Shown here piece by piece: positions 35,622 through 44,667 of a stretch of 64,000 nucleotides of DNA. The stretch is from Emticicia fluvialis (GTDB lineage: Bacteria; Bacteroidota; Bacteroidia; Cytophagales; Spirosomataceae). Made by a program: the position numbers and the translations under genes. Every line of letters starts with the position of its first letter. Positions within the stretch are counted from its first letter, which is position 1. The DNA lies in NCBI RefSeq assembly GCF_024793945.1, contig NZ_JANUSD010000009.1:124001-188000 (forward strand), given 5' to 3'. The notes beneath the pieces were generated by a model. It made no database searches, was not told the origin of the DNA, and worked only from the letters and a program-made list of their open reading frames with translations.

Positions 35622-37847
35622 TTATTTTTTGAGAAATTCAACTTTCACTACACCTTTTATCAGTTCAAGTGCATACTCGGCCGATGTAAAATTCTTTATA
35701 TTCTGGCTGTAAGGCGGGCTGTTAAGCATTTGCTGAATTGCATCTGCGGCCTTTTTTACCTGGAGGGTCTGGTTGTCAGACCGAAGCGTTACCGGGCAAT
35801 AAGCGCCTGGTATCTGGCTGCCGGGGTCGGTTCCGTTTACAACCCTCAAGGTAGTAGCCCATGTGCCGTCATGTCTCACCAGGCCTTCATGGAGGGCTTC
35901 AGGTGGTTCATGAATGGCAACCATCTGTACAACGCCATCAAAAATGCAGATGAGTGTATCTGAAGATAGTGCCTCCATTCTGAGTTTCTGAACCTCACTG
36001 GTGCCTTCTGTGTCGCTGTAACCGTTTATTTCCAGTCCCGGCCAGCCACCCACCACCGCTGACCGAAGCAGGAAACCCGTAATTATACCACTTGCGTTAC
36101 GGTACGACAATAGTTTTTGTTTACGGGGTCTGGCCATACTGGCTCTGTGTTTTACAGGCCCCATTAACTTTTTCAACCTGGCTACATCGTTTTTATGGTC
36201 GGCGGTTGCCGATCTACCAATGCTAAATGCTCCATCCAGCAGGCAGTCAATCCAGTTGTTATCCATATAAAAAAACCGCATCGACTCAGGAGGCAACATC
36301 CGTTCATCAGGAACGAGATAATTAAATGGCACGCCTTTAAGCAAGGCCAGCTGGCTAAGCCATATTACCACGTTTTCGGGCAGGGGAGCTGCATTGGCCT
36401 TTAAAAGGCTTGTATTTCTTGCGGCCATTATACCATCAAAAGCAGTAATGGTATTGTATTTTTCCTGAATAATGCGTTGCTCTTCTATAATTGCCTGTTG
36501 AGCTGTCTCGCTTTTTTTCCAGTTATAAAGCGATGTTGAAAAAGCCTTGTTCTGCAATGCCATTAGTTGGCCAATCTGCCAGGCACCACCATAAGACACA
36601 TCAAACATACCCGTCTCCGGATTATATCTGTTAATGGCGTCAGATGTGGTGTAGGGTAATTGAATGGTTTCTGGTATATAGTAAGGTACAAGCGGGCATC
36701 TGTACCATGAAACCGTGTTGCCGGGGTGCCGGAGTACCTGTGTCATGGCGGTGTAACCCATATTAAAGGCATTATGCACCAGTATCTGGGCATCATTGGT
36801 AGTCATGTTTCCATTCGCCTGGTGATTCAGTGCGCTTTGCACTTCGGTGTCAGAGGGTACCGGTCCTTCAAAGGGGTATTGCAAGGTGGTAAGCCCAATT
36901 TCACCGGCTGGGTTTTTATTCAGGTTCTCAAGCAGTTGCTCAAAATTTTCGTCGTTATTATTGGCTGTAAAATGCCACGAACTATACGTAAGAAGCCTTA
37001 TGAATTTGTTTCCGGCAGGAATATGCCCATTCCCGTTTTCATCAGGCAAAAAACTGCCCATGTTCTCAAGCGAAACCAGAAAAACGTAACTTGTGAGCCC
37101 ATCAACCGGAATCCGGTTACCTACAACTATGGCATAAAGCGCCTCATCCAACAATTTGTTATCCGTTTTATCAATGGTTTCGGTATCACGGATATGCGCC
37201 AGATAGGGGAGGTCGGCCGCAGACGGTGCTACAGCATTAAAAGTATCAGCGGGTATATCAATATAATTAATCTGGTCTTCGGGGGTTTCGCCGTAGTCTA
37301 AGGTACTCATACCCGGGTATGACAATATTCCCGCAGGCATAGCGCCTGTGCCGGTAATGCCCGGCGACCCTTCAACGGTTATGGTTGTGCCCAGCGGCAC
37401 CAGGTCTTTTGCCGTACCTTTTTTTATTTCCGGCACCTGGTCGCGGTTAAAAAGCAATAAAGCAAGCCAGGGTGCGCTTTGTTCGGTTATTACAGAGGTT
37501 CGCTCCCAGGGTAAAGTACGCCTGTTAAAAATTATCAGCGGAAACACACCTGAAAATTCACCGTTAGCCAGATTAGGCGGAAAAACCGAATTAATATCGT
37601 TAGGGTTAAGGGTAAATCGTTCGCCGGTAACAGCAAATTTTCTGGAAGTGCGGTACGGAGCGCCAGTATTGAGATTCACGGCCTGCTCAAGCTCAATGGT
37701 GTACTCACCCGATTTGAGTGGCGGAATATCATACTGTATAAAAATTACCTTTTTATCGACGTCGCCGGTATCAGACCCCAGCACAGCCGGTGCCTTATTT
37801 GCCTCAACTACAGGGGTTGTTTCTCTGTGTTTATTTGCTTTTGCCAT
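35622..37847 (-). CDS. 741-residue protein of unknown family
   Basis: No family recognised. The N-terminus is a charged tail, then YDIPPLKSGEYTIELEQAVN (a beta module), SAPWLALLLFNRDQVPEI, and a helical middle (AWQIGQLMALQNKAFSTSLYNW, then QQAIIEEQRIIQEKYNTI). The most distinctive segment is WLSQLALLKGVPFNYLVPD with MLPPESMRFFYMDNNWIDCLLDGAFSIGR. The last third contains VGGWPGLEINGY and a final helix-strand element. No signal peptide or membrane segment is seen. It follows the DUF6603-like gene after two bases and precedes the 1349-residue gene by ten, so translation is probably coupled. Confidence 0.7.
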   Translation of the reverse strand: MAKANKHRETTPVVEANKAPAVLGSDTGDVDKKVIFIQYDIPPLKSGEYTIELEQAVNLNTGAPYRTSRKFAVTGERFTLNPNDINSVFPPNLANGEFSGVFPLIIFNRRTLPWERTSVITEQSAPWLALLLFNRDQVPEIKKGTAKDLVPLGTTITVEGSPGITGTGAMPAGILSYPGMSTLDYGETPEDQINYIDIPADTFNAVAPSAADLPYLAHIRDTETIDKTDNKLLDEALYAIVVGNRIPVDGLTSYVFLVSLENMGSFLPDENGNGHIPAGNKFIRLLTYSSWHFTANNNDENFEQLLENLNKNPAGEIGLTTLQYPFEGPVPSDTEVQSALNHQANGNMTTNDAQILVHNAFNMGYTAMTQVLRHPGNTVSWYRCPLVPYYIPETIQLPYTTSDAINRYNPETGMFDVSYGGAWQIGQLMALQNKAFSTSLYNWKKSETAQQAIIEEQRIIQEKYNTITAFDGIMAARNTSLLKANAAPLPENVVIWLSQLALLKGVPFNYLVPDERMLPPESMRFFYMDNNWIDCLLDGAFSIGRSATADHKNDVARLKKLMGPVKHRASMARPRKQKLLSYRNASGIITGFLLRSAVVGGWPGLEINGYSDTEGTSEVQKLRMEALSSDTLICIFDGVVQMVAIHEPPEALHEGLVRHDGTWATTLRVVNGTDPGSQIPGAYCPVTLRSDNQTLQVKKAADAIQQMLNSPPYSQNIKNFTSAEYALELIKGVVKVEFLKK

Positions 37848-37849
37848 GT

Positions 37850-40800
37850 CTAAAGTTGTTTTTCTTCTCCAAGTAAGCGCATTTCGGGTTCAGCCAGCAG
37901 ATAATTGGTAGCAGGGTCAGCCAGTTCTTTTACATTTATGTTGGCATCTACCGTTAGCCCGTTATTTATAATAGCCTGTACCAGCAGCGTTCGGTTATTA
38001 ATGGCCCGTGGTGTCATTATGGTGTTCTCTACGGTGTCTCCTTCAAATTCATCATTTGTAGGCACATAAGGGGCTGCCCACGAAAAATACTGAAACTCAG
38101 GTGCAAGCGTGTATTGCAAATTAACGAGTTCAATAGGCAGGGTATGGTCTGGCGGTTTAATGTAAGGGGCAATTACGAAACCCGTCAGCACGTCGTCAAG
38201 GGTAGTATCCTGCACGGGGTTACCCAGAATAGGGTTGCCTTGCGAATCAAATGCTACTGGTTGCCACAATGACTTGGCCACCTTGCCCAGTGTTCTGGTT
38301 GCTTTAAAGGTGCTGTCTTCTGCGCTAGTTATGGTTATTTTATGGGTTGAGCTCAGGTTAGCCTGCGCTGTGCCGGTAGGCCTGATACCAAAATTGGTGT
38401 TCTGTACCACACTGGCATTTTGCGCATCTGTATCTAATGTAATATTTGAACTGAGCGACCAGTCTTTTGACGGAATAACCGCCTGAGTGCTGAGTTCAAA
38501 ATTTTCTGCATTCACAATCCAGTTCAGTTCTCCCTCTTTATCACTTAACTGAGAAATGAGGCCGTTGCTGATTACAATTTTGCATACATCAGGGTCTGGC
38601 GGCGTATCTGCATTGGAAGCAGCAAGGGCTTTGGGAGTATCGCTGTTTTTTTGCGGAAGCATATCTTTAGCGAAAGAGTCCCACGAAATGGTTTTTTGTT
38701 TGACCTGATTTTTAGCGCCAAAAGAGATAGTGAACGATATAATGGCCACTTTGACTTTTGCAACACCCGAAAACTCCGGCCCCCAGATATGCAGGCTGGC
38801 ACCTACATGAATGGTTATGCTCAGGGTAGTAAACCAGAGGTCAATTTTAAAGCTGGCACCAATACTAACAGCAGCGCTGATGTCATAATAGAAAGGCTTC
38901 CACATAATCAGGAAGTCGGCCTGTACACTAAACCAGGCTTTTATGCCGCCACTCTGCCACACGGCCTCCATATAGCCACCGGCCATAGCAGCGTTTGAAG
39001 TAAGGGCAAAGTACTCGCCGCCTTTGATACTCAATTCGTTTGTTACTTTCCAGTTCATGCCCAAACGGGGCACAACCGGATAATAATCCGGAACCACATA
39101 GTTTGGGTTATAGCCCCCAAGTGTTACCACAAATTCGCCAAAATGCGGGCCGCTTGTCCAGAGGTAAAAAGCAAATCCACCGGTTAAATGGCAGTCTTTA
39201 GACAAAACATACGAGTTGTTGGTCAATTGCCCCTGTACGGCTATCAGGCCGGTTTCAGTTGAAAACGATGCCGCCAGTGCCAGTTCTGCATAAACAATGA
39301 TAGGTAGCTTTGAGTCTTTAATGCCTGCGCCGGGAGGCAGAATCAGCTTTGACAAGCCCAGTAGCGAAATCTCGAATTTTGTTCCGAATGCGATGCTGAG
39401 CATCGCATAAGAATCAAGAATTTCGAAACTTGTAAACCTTACCCCGGCAGTTAGCCAGTTATTACCTGCCAGCGGCGCCACTATTCCATCGGTAATCAGA
39501 GTCTGCATTACATCATTTACCTGCTTGGCAATATTGCCGTTGGGGTTGGCGGATGGTGGGTTGTTCATACCCATTGCCCATTGTACAAACGGGAAAGTAG
39601 CTACCCCGTTGATACCCGGCAACACCAGGCTTCGGTTGAAACCAAAACCGGCTGATAAACCAGTAACAAACAAATATGGTGGCCCGCCAATGGGGTAATT
39701 AAGCACCGCATAAACAAATAAAGACGGATGATTGTCAACCTCGGTATAACCGCCAATGGCGCCAATGGTAAGTGTTTTTGTTTTTATAAATAGCTGGCCA
39801 ACCAGATCAACAGGCTCAAAGCTACCCATAAGGCCACCGCTGATTAATAAAGGGCCGCTCTGGAATGTTACGCTTATGCCACTGATGGTGAAAGAAACAT
39901 TAAAATTGCTGATGGGCAGGCTTACACCAAAGCCATCAAGGGCTATTGTCAGGCCACCGGCTGTAGCCGCACAGTTAACCAACACATAAATATCAGGTTC
40001 TTTGTAGGCCAGACCGATTTTCTCAAAGTACAGCGGGCCAAAATTCTTTTGCAAGTTAAACCAGAACGTTTTAGAGCCGCCGTTGTCTGAACTAACAGTT
40101 TGCATAACAGAATAACGCCCTTTGGCATCAAGCTCTGTAAGTGTATCATGATACACCGCCAGTTGCTCAATGGTCGATACCTCTTCGCTGTTGTCGGCGC
40201 CTAGTGAGATTGGTATTTTGGTTCCTCCTATGTTAATTTCCATAGAAAACGCTACCAGATTAATCATTCCTTTCTCTGGCACGTTCGGAAACTTGAGGTC
40301 TCCCGGAGCATATTTATTAATAATTTTATTGATGAGTGCAGCATTTTCTTTGCTGATAGGATTAGAGGCAATATCGACATGAATGGCCTCGACGGCTAAA
40401 ATACCTTCGCTTATAAACGTGATTTTATCTATAATAGGCAGGTTTGAAAGGTCAATAACCGAATCGGTGGCCATGCCGTAATAGAAAATCCACTTTTTGG
40501 TGGTTTTGTCTTTTATGGCTGCAAATGCCGAGTTACCATATACGGCCGAGGCTGCTTCAAGCACAAATAAAGGCTGGCTCTGTGCGCTGTCATAAACAAA
40601 GGCAGCCGCTTTAAGAGAAATGTCCAGTTCAGGCGGAATAGGCGGCACGAGGCTTCCAAGGCCTAACATATCTGCAATAGAATTAATACCCAACGGTGTG
40701 CCTTTGTTGAGCCATTGAGCGGCAAAAGCAGTATCAGCAGCCGTTTTTGAGAATATCAGCGTGTAAACCTGTTCTTTGTAAGTTACAACGCCCTTTGCCT

Positions 40801-42253
40801 CCACATCTGTATTGTAAGCATTTGCGGTAGCAGATTTAATGGCCGACAGGCTTACTTCAATATCAACACCCGGATTATCAGCCATTGGGATATGCCCGAT
40901 ACAATCAAAGGTAAAGTTTCCAGAGCTGGTGTTGTATGTTACTTTTAACTTCTTAAGTGTGATTTCAGATATAAACTTAGGATACCAGGTTATACCGAAG
41001 GTATCAAGTAATTCGGCTATCAGTTCTCCAATTGGCAGGTTATCCACTTCGCCTGTCATGTCTACGCCTTCACCTTCTTTATACACGGCTGATAGTAAAA
41101 CTGTGGCTGAACCAACCGTAAAATGAGCGTAAAGACTCCCGAAACCCGTCATTTTCTTCTTTAACGGGTCATAATTGGCGCCCATTTCAAAAGAAGCATT
41201 ATCCAGACTGACTTTTCCGGCAATGGGTAAAGGCTTTGTAATAGCGAGCTTGAAATTATATCCTCCTTCTTCCGTATAATACACCAGTGAAAGCGTACTG
41301 ATTTCAACATCCGGGAAATTCTGCGGCAGCGGTATTTTCAGAAAGTTGAAAACCTTTGTCAGCTCTGCAGGTCTGTCAGGCTGTAGCTGGGCAAAAACAA
41401 CTTTGTCGGGGAACTGGCCGCCCACCTGAAAGGGGAATCCTTCAAAAAGCGTCATATTAGCCAGTAAAGTGGCCTGAAAATAGTTTTCTGACGTAAGCGG
41501 ATGAAAGACCTCATATTCGAAAACGATGTTTTCAACCACAAACAAATCGCCAAAGAATGACCAGTTAGCTGCATACTGGAGTTCTATTCTGATAAACGCC
41601 ACCGTTTGTTTGGATGGGTTGAAGCTCAGCTGAAAATCTTTCAGAGAAAAATTATTGAGCTGGGCTGCCACTTCTGCCGGCAGAATGGTAGTAATGGCAT
41701 TGTTACCACCTATGGCATACAGGAAATCATGCGTAAGGTCTCCTAACTGTTCGAAGCTGCCCGAAAGCGTCCAGTCTCCGTCAAAAGTAGGAATGGTCAT
41801 AGACACCGGGAAATACAATGGTTTAGGCGACCCAGCCACAATATCACAGGCAAAAACCAACGTAATTACGCTGAGTTCTTCATCCGGGCTCAGGGTACCT
41901 TTCAAATGCGTAAAACCGAATGAAAGGCCTGAAACAAGTTGCCAGGTTACACTTTCCGGCAGATTCAGATTAAGTGTGAGCAGCAGATTATCCCCCGGCT
42001 CGGTAAAAGTAAACACAAGGTCGGTATCAGGCTGCCCCAACAGTAGAGCCCGTCCGCTTAGCGAGGGGCTATCGCCGTCGGCCACTACTGCAGTTACCTT
42101 TACATCTATTGTACTTGTACCCGGTAACATACTGAAAAGCTTGTTAACCAGGGTAGCATCAAACATACTGGAAGAAACGGGCGTTTTATCTTCGGGCTGT
42201 ATTGGCTGCAGCCATAGCTTTACATCGTTGAGGTTCTTGATGGTATCTGCCAT
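37850..42253 (-). CDS. 1467-residue beta-rich protein with DUF6603-like domain
   Basis: Function unknown. Residues about 770-1180 look like DUF6603 as I recall it: VTFQSGPLLISGGLMGSF, FVYAVLNYPIGGPPYLFVTGL, GLSAGFGFNRSLVLP, FPFVQWAMG and GGYNPNYVVPDYYPVVPRLG. Before this (about 100-760) there is a long series of short alternating strands separated by Gly/Asp turns. The pattern is like AsmA/TamB or bridge-type lipid carriers, but no such domain is identified. The end (1200-1467) is another beta region with a Pro-rich segment. No signal peptide is present. The gene lies 15 bases after the metallo-beta-lactamase gene. The DUF label is from memory of sequence patterns and should be treated as probable. 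Confidence 0.65.
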   Translation of the reverse strand: MADTIKNLNDVKLWLQPIQPEDKTPVSSSMFDATLVNKLFSMLPGTSTIDVKVTAVVADGDSPSLSGRALLLGQPDTDLVFTFTEPGDNLLLTLNLNLPESVTWQLVSGLSFGFTHLKGTLSPDEELSVITLVFACDIVAGSPKPLYFPVSMTIPTFDGDWTLSGSFEQLGDLTHDFLYAIGGNNAITTILPAEVAAQLNNFSLKDFQLSFNPSKQTVAFIRIELQYAANWSFFGDLFVVENIVFEYEVFHPLTSENYFQATLLANMTLFEGFPFQVGGQFPDKVVFAQLQPDRPAELTKVFNFLKIPLPQNFPDVEISTLSLVYYTEEGGYNFKLAITKPLPIAGKVSLDNASFEMGANYDPLKKKMTGFGSLYAHFTVGSATVLLSAVYKEGEGVDMTGEVDNLPIGELIAELLDTFGITWYPKFISEITLKKLKVTYNTSSGNFTFDCIGHIPMADNPGVDIEVSLSAIKSATANAYNTDVEAKGVVTYKEQVYTLIFSKTAADTAFAAQWLNKGTPLGINSIADMLGLGSLVPPIPPELDISLKAAAFVYDSAQSQPLFVLEAASAVYGNSAFAAIKDKTTKKWIFYYGMATDSVIDLSNLPIIDKITFISEGILAVEAIHVDIASNPISKENAALINKIINKYAPGDLKFPNVPEKGMINLVAFSMEINIGGTKIPISLGADNSEEVSTIEQLAVYHDTLTELDAKGRYSVMQTVSSDNGGSKTFWFNLQKNFGPLYFEKIGLAYKEPDIYVLVNCAATAGGLTIALDGFGVSLPISNFNVSFTISGISVTFQSGPLLISGGLMGSFEPVDLVGQLFIKTKTLTIGAIGGYTEVDNHPSLFVYAVLNYPIGGPPYLFVTGLSAGFGFNRSLVLPGINGVATFPFVQWAMGMNNPPSANPNGNIAKQVNDVMQTLITDGIVAPLAGNNWLTAGVRFTSFEILDSYAMLSIAFGTKFEISLLGLSKLILPPGAGIKDSKLPIIVYAELALAASFSTETGLIAVQGQLTNNSYVLSKDCHLTGGFAFYLWTSGPHFGEFVVTLGGYNPNYVVPDYYPVVPRLGMNWKVTNELSIKGGEYFALTSNAAMAGGYMEAVWQSGGIKAWFSVQADFLIMWKPFYYDISAAVSIGASFKIDLWFTTLSITIHVGASLHIWGPEFSGVAKVKVAIISFTISFGAKNQVKQKTISWDSFAKDMLPQKNSDTPKALAASNADTPPDPDVCKIVISNGLISQLSDKEGELNWIVNAENFELSTQAVIPSKDWSLSSNITLDTDAQNASVVQNTNFGIRPTGTAQANLSSTHKITITSAEDSTFKATRTLGKVAKSLWQPVAFDSQGNPILGNPVQDTTLDDVLTGFVIAPYIKPPDHTLPIELVNLQYTLAPEFQYFSWAAPYVPTNDEFEGDTVENTIMTPRAINNRTLLVQAIINNGLTVDANINVKELADPATNYLLAEPEMRLLGEEKQL

Positions 42254-42268
42254 AACCTTGAGTATAAA

Positions 42269-43843
42269 TTAGTTGACCTGATTCGGAAAATTATAAAATG
42301 CCGAGTTGTTGTAAGCCACCGGCAAAGGTGTCTGGTCGCCAACCCGCACATTTCCCCGGTTGGCAAGTGTTGCAGGCAAAGCTCTGATATGTGTACCTTC
42401 AGCGGTTGAAATTTCTATTCCACCTGTACCAACATTTCCCCATCCTGCATTCTGATAATTTGTAACAGCAGCCGGCACCGGGAATCCATATACGTAAGCC
42501 AGGCCACCCGCCGTAGGGCGCATACCATAGGAATAAAACACCCTGCCTGCTCCGGCATAAGCGCCTATCTGGGCTGGAAGATTGGCCGATGCCCCATGTG
42601 CATTTGAGCCATGATGGGCTGCCTCAATGCCACTAAGATTAAGAAAAGGTCCTCCGTCAACATTATCAAAATTGGCATCGCCAGTCATTAAAACCTGGGT
42701 TGGTACGGCAGCTGTAGTTGGTAGTTGCATAGTTACCAGCATAGCAATACCTGTATTATTTAACAATGCAGCCGGAGCGGTACCCGGCGCTGGCGTGCAT
42801 CTGCAAATGGCATAGCCAGGTAAATTAATGAATGGCGCCCCGGGGTACAGAATCAAATAGGGAAGAGTGTTAGCAAAATTGAGTGTTGAACCTCCTATTG
42901 GCTGATTAGGGGCAATCCAAACCAGCCCCTGCATATTGGCTACGCGCCCAAGCCGCCAGTGGTCCCAATCCCAATGAGATATAACAACATACAGGTCATT
43001 TGCCGTATTCTGTACAATAGGTCCCTGATAAGCAGGTGTACCAAAACGCATATTGGCCGGCAGGCTACCCAGATAAAACCAGAGTGGATAGCCGAGGTCG
43101 AAATATACATAAGGTTCTACGGCACTATCAAAAAGCAGGTTACAATTGCCCTGGCCGATATCCATAGCTCCGATACTTGTAACCGGAGCCGTATAGGCAA
43201 GTATTTTTGAATCAGATTCGGTTCTGGGTCTTTTAATTCCTTGTTTCTTTTTGTAGACATAGTACCTTTCACAAAGTGCTTTTTGTATTTTTTTAGAAGC
43301 CTTGACTTTAGGGACTGCTTTTAATTTGAGTTGAACATCCGGAATGTAATCAATGGGTGGCTCAGGCACTACCAGTAGATCGGCAGAAATCAGTTCATAA
43401 TTTCCATACGACATATTCGGATTATCGGGGTTTACATCTATATCCGGATTATACAACAAGCCATTAATTGCTCCGCTATCCTTTTTTTCCAGTTTTATCA
43501 GATACCACGATGCTTCAGCAACATTGTCTGCATCTTTTACACCTAAAACCGTAAATAACGGTTCTGAATATACGAATGTTGGATTAAATATGCTGGCTGG
43601 CACGGGCGGGGCGCTGTATTTAATTACATCACTACCATTCTTCAACACATTGTAGGTATATTTTTCTGGTTGAACCTCAAACATGATTGACCAGGTACCC
43701 GTGCTTTCATCGAAATCTGCTTTTGATAAAAAAGCATAATACATTCCGCTGTCTGAAAGCGGTTGGTTGAAAGATTCGCCCTGATTGCCGATGTTGCCAA
43801 AGAGCGCGCTGTATAAATCGTTTGGTTCATTAATATCTGCCAT
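42269..43843 (-). CDS. Soluble ComEC-type metallo-beta-lactamase-fold protein
   Basis: A 524-residue protein, first gene of the cluster. The first 200 residues are a separate region with two Pro-rich beta stretches (GMYYAFLSKADFDESTGTW, VPEPPIDYIPDVQLKLKAV) and a basic segment (about 185-205). The hydrolase domain (about 220-500) follows the ComEC/Rec2 pattern: MDIGQGNCNLLFD, YVYFDLGYP, SHWDWDHWRLG (metal ligands His, Asp, His near residue 291), LMTGDANFD (Asp near 388) and EAAHHGSNAHGA (His near 410). Metal ligands therefore look complete. Unlike ComEC it has no membrane helices or OB/competence domain. Such domains hydrolyse phosphodiesters or related bonds; the substrate is unknown. Confidence 0.78.
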   Translation of the reverse strand: MADINEPNDLYSALFGNIGNQGESFNQPLSDSGMYYAFLSKADFDESTGTWSIMFEVQPEKYTYNVLKNGSDVIKYSAPPVPASIFNPTFVYSEPLFTVLGVKDADNVAEASWYLIKLEKKDSGAINGLLYNPDIDVNPDNPNMSYGNYELISADLLVVPEPPIDYIPDVQLKLKAVPKVKASKKIQKALCERYYVYKKKQGIKRPRTESDSKILAYTAPVTSIGAMDIGQGNCNLLFDSAVEPYVYFDLGYPLWFYLGSLPANMRFGTPAYQGPIVQNTANDLYVVISHWDWDHWRLGRVANMQGLVWIAPNQPIGGSTLNFANTLPYLILYPGAPFINLPGYAICRCTPAPGTAPAALLNNTGIAMLVTMQLPTTAAVPTQVLMTGDANFDNVDGGPFLNLSGIEAAHHGSNAHGASANLPAQIGAYAGAGRVFYSYGMRPTAGGLAYVYGFPVPAAVTNYQNAGWGNVGTGGIEISTAEGTHIRALPATLANRGNVRVGDQTPLPVAYNNSAFYNFPNQVN

Positions 43844-44368
43844 AGTATTAAACAGTTTGATAGACCCTGATTATGCTATATCCGGGTAATTATTATACCA
43901 GATGCACAGGTTTTCACCATAGCAACTTAAGGCATGTACTTAACAAAGTTTTAAGGCTAAAACACCCTGATATTACAGGCGCTTTCTCTTAAATCTGTTC
44001 TTAATATAATTTGTGGTTTTTTGGGAGCTTTTAATGCACGGGCTTGATTGCCAGGCTACTATATATAGCATACCTGCAATGCCTATAGTTAGAAAGTTTT
44101 CTGTTTTCATGGTATGTCCTGAGCAAAAGTTATAAAATCGGCTTTGATTTCTTAACAAAGTGAATTAATTTACATGAAAAATACAAGACACATTTATTTA
44201 ACGGTTTTGTTTTATTTTTAAACGGTAGCAGTTTTTTCAGAAAACTGATTCCGTAAAACAAATTTATTTGTGTATAATTAATTGAAAACGGCCGAATAAG
44301 TCTCTCTGAGAGGCAAAAGACCAACTATGGGGCCAAATGTGTGATACGCTGAAAAAACAGCTTATAAT
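43844..44368. other. Upstream region of the eight-gene cluster
   Basis: About 525 AT-rich bases holding the presumed control region of the cluster on the minus strand. No exact TTTG-N20-TAnnTTTG promoter facing the cluster was found. The only frame worth listing is the small one at 43973-44110. Confidence 0.45.
43973..44110 (-). CDS. Possible 45-residue membrane-anchored peptide
   Basis: From the ATG at 44110 the frame encodes a hydrophobic N-terminal helix (NFLTIGIAGMLYIVAW) and a strongly basic tail ending NRFKRKRL. AGGA lies about nine bases before the ATG. It could be a real small protein in front of the cluster or chance; no family recognised. Confidence 0.3.
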   Translation of the reverse strand: MKTENFLTIGIAGMLYIVAWQSSPCIKSSQKTTNYIKNRFKRKRL

Positions 44369-44400
44369 TTTGGATTAATCTGCTGCCTTGTTTAGCTTTG
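44369..44400 (+). promoter_or_regulatory. Promoter of tRNA-Leu
   Basis: TTTG (44369-44372), 20 bases, TAGCTTTG (44393-44400): an exact Bacteroidota-type promoter placed so that transcription would begin a few bases before the tRNA. Confidence 0.75.
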
Positions 44401-44411
44401 CAGACCCAAGA

Positions 44412-44495
44412 GGCGATGTGGTGGAATTGGTAGACACGCTACTTTGAGGGGGTAGTGGGCGTTAGCCTGTGCGAGTTCGAATCTCGCCATCGTCA
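44412..44495 (+). tRNA. tRNA-Leu (GAG)
   Basis: An 84-nt class II tRNA with a long variable arm. Acceptor GGCGATG pairs with CATCGTC, discriminator A. The D arm is of the GTGGAATTGGTAGACAC type, and the anticodon loop TTTGAGG gives GAG. T arm GCGAG-TTCGAAT-CTCGC. CCA is not encoded. Confidence 0.95.
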
Positions 44496-44534
44496 CAATC
44501 AAGATTTAAGTTTAAGTTGAACATTTGTTATTTG

Positions 44535-44566
44535 AAAAGCCTTTCCGGATTGAGAAGGGCTTTTTT
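44535..44566 (+). terminator. Terminator after tRNA-Leu
   Basis: AAAAGCCTTT pairs with AAGGGCTTTTTT (one G-T pair) with a T run. Clear rho-independent terminator. Confidence 0.85.
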
Positions 44567-44621
44567 ACTTTGTGCTTAGCTTATTTTTTGGCATTTTCAC
44601 TTTTTTTTGAAAATAAATTAT

Positions 44622-44629
44622 TATCTTTG
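44622..44629 (+). promoter_or_regulatory. -7 element of rpsO
   Basis: TATCTTTG is an exact TAnnTTTG match about 40 bases before the rpsO start. No good TTTG at 20 bases upstream, although the region is T-rich. Confidence 0.45.
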
Positions 44630-44667
44630 CACTTTATTCATTTTATTAAAATCTAAGTTAACATCTG

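Noticed and set aside
35611..35641. Overlap of the 741- and 1349-residue genes
   Set aside because: It depends on a TTG start; the ATG at 35611 removes the overlap and is more plausible.
36726..37301. Open frame of 191 codons on the plus strand
   Set aside because: Antisense to the 741-residue gene; the sense frame has much better protein features and spacing.
41655..42272. Open frame of 205 codons on the plus strand
   Set aside because: Antisense shadow of the DUF6603-like gene; composition rich in Ser/Pro/Arg and no domain.
24175..43843. Contractile injection system or prophage
   Set aside because: No sheath, tube, baseplate, terminase, capsid or integrase-like protein is present among the eight genes.
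24175..43843. Polyketide or peptide biosynthesis cluster
   Set aside because: No carrier protein, ketosynthase, adenylation domain or tailoring enzyme signatures.
43844..44000. Exact promoter for the eight-gene cluster
   Set aside because: Only weak TAnnTTG-like matches without a properly spaced TTTG were found on the minus strand.
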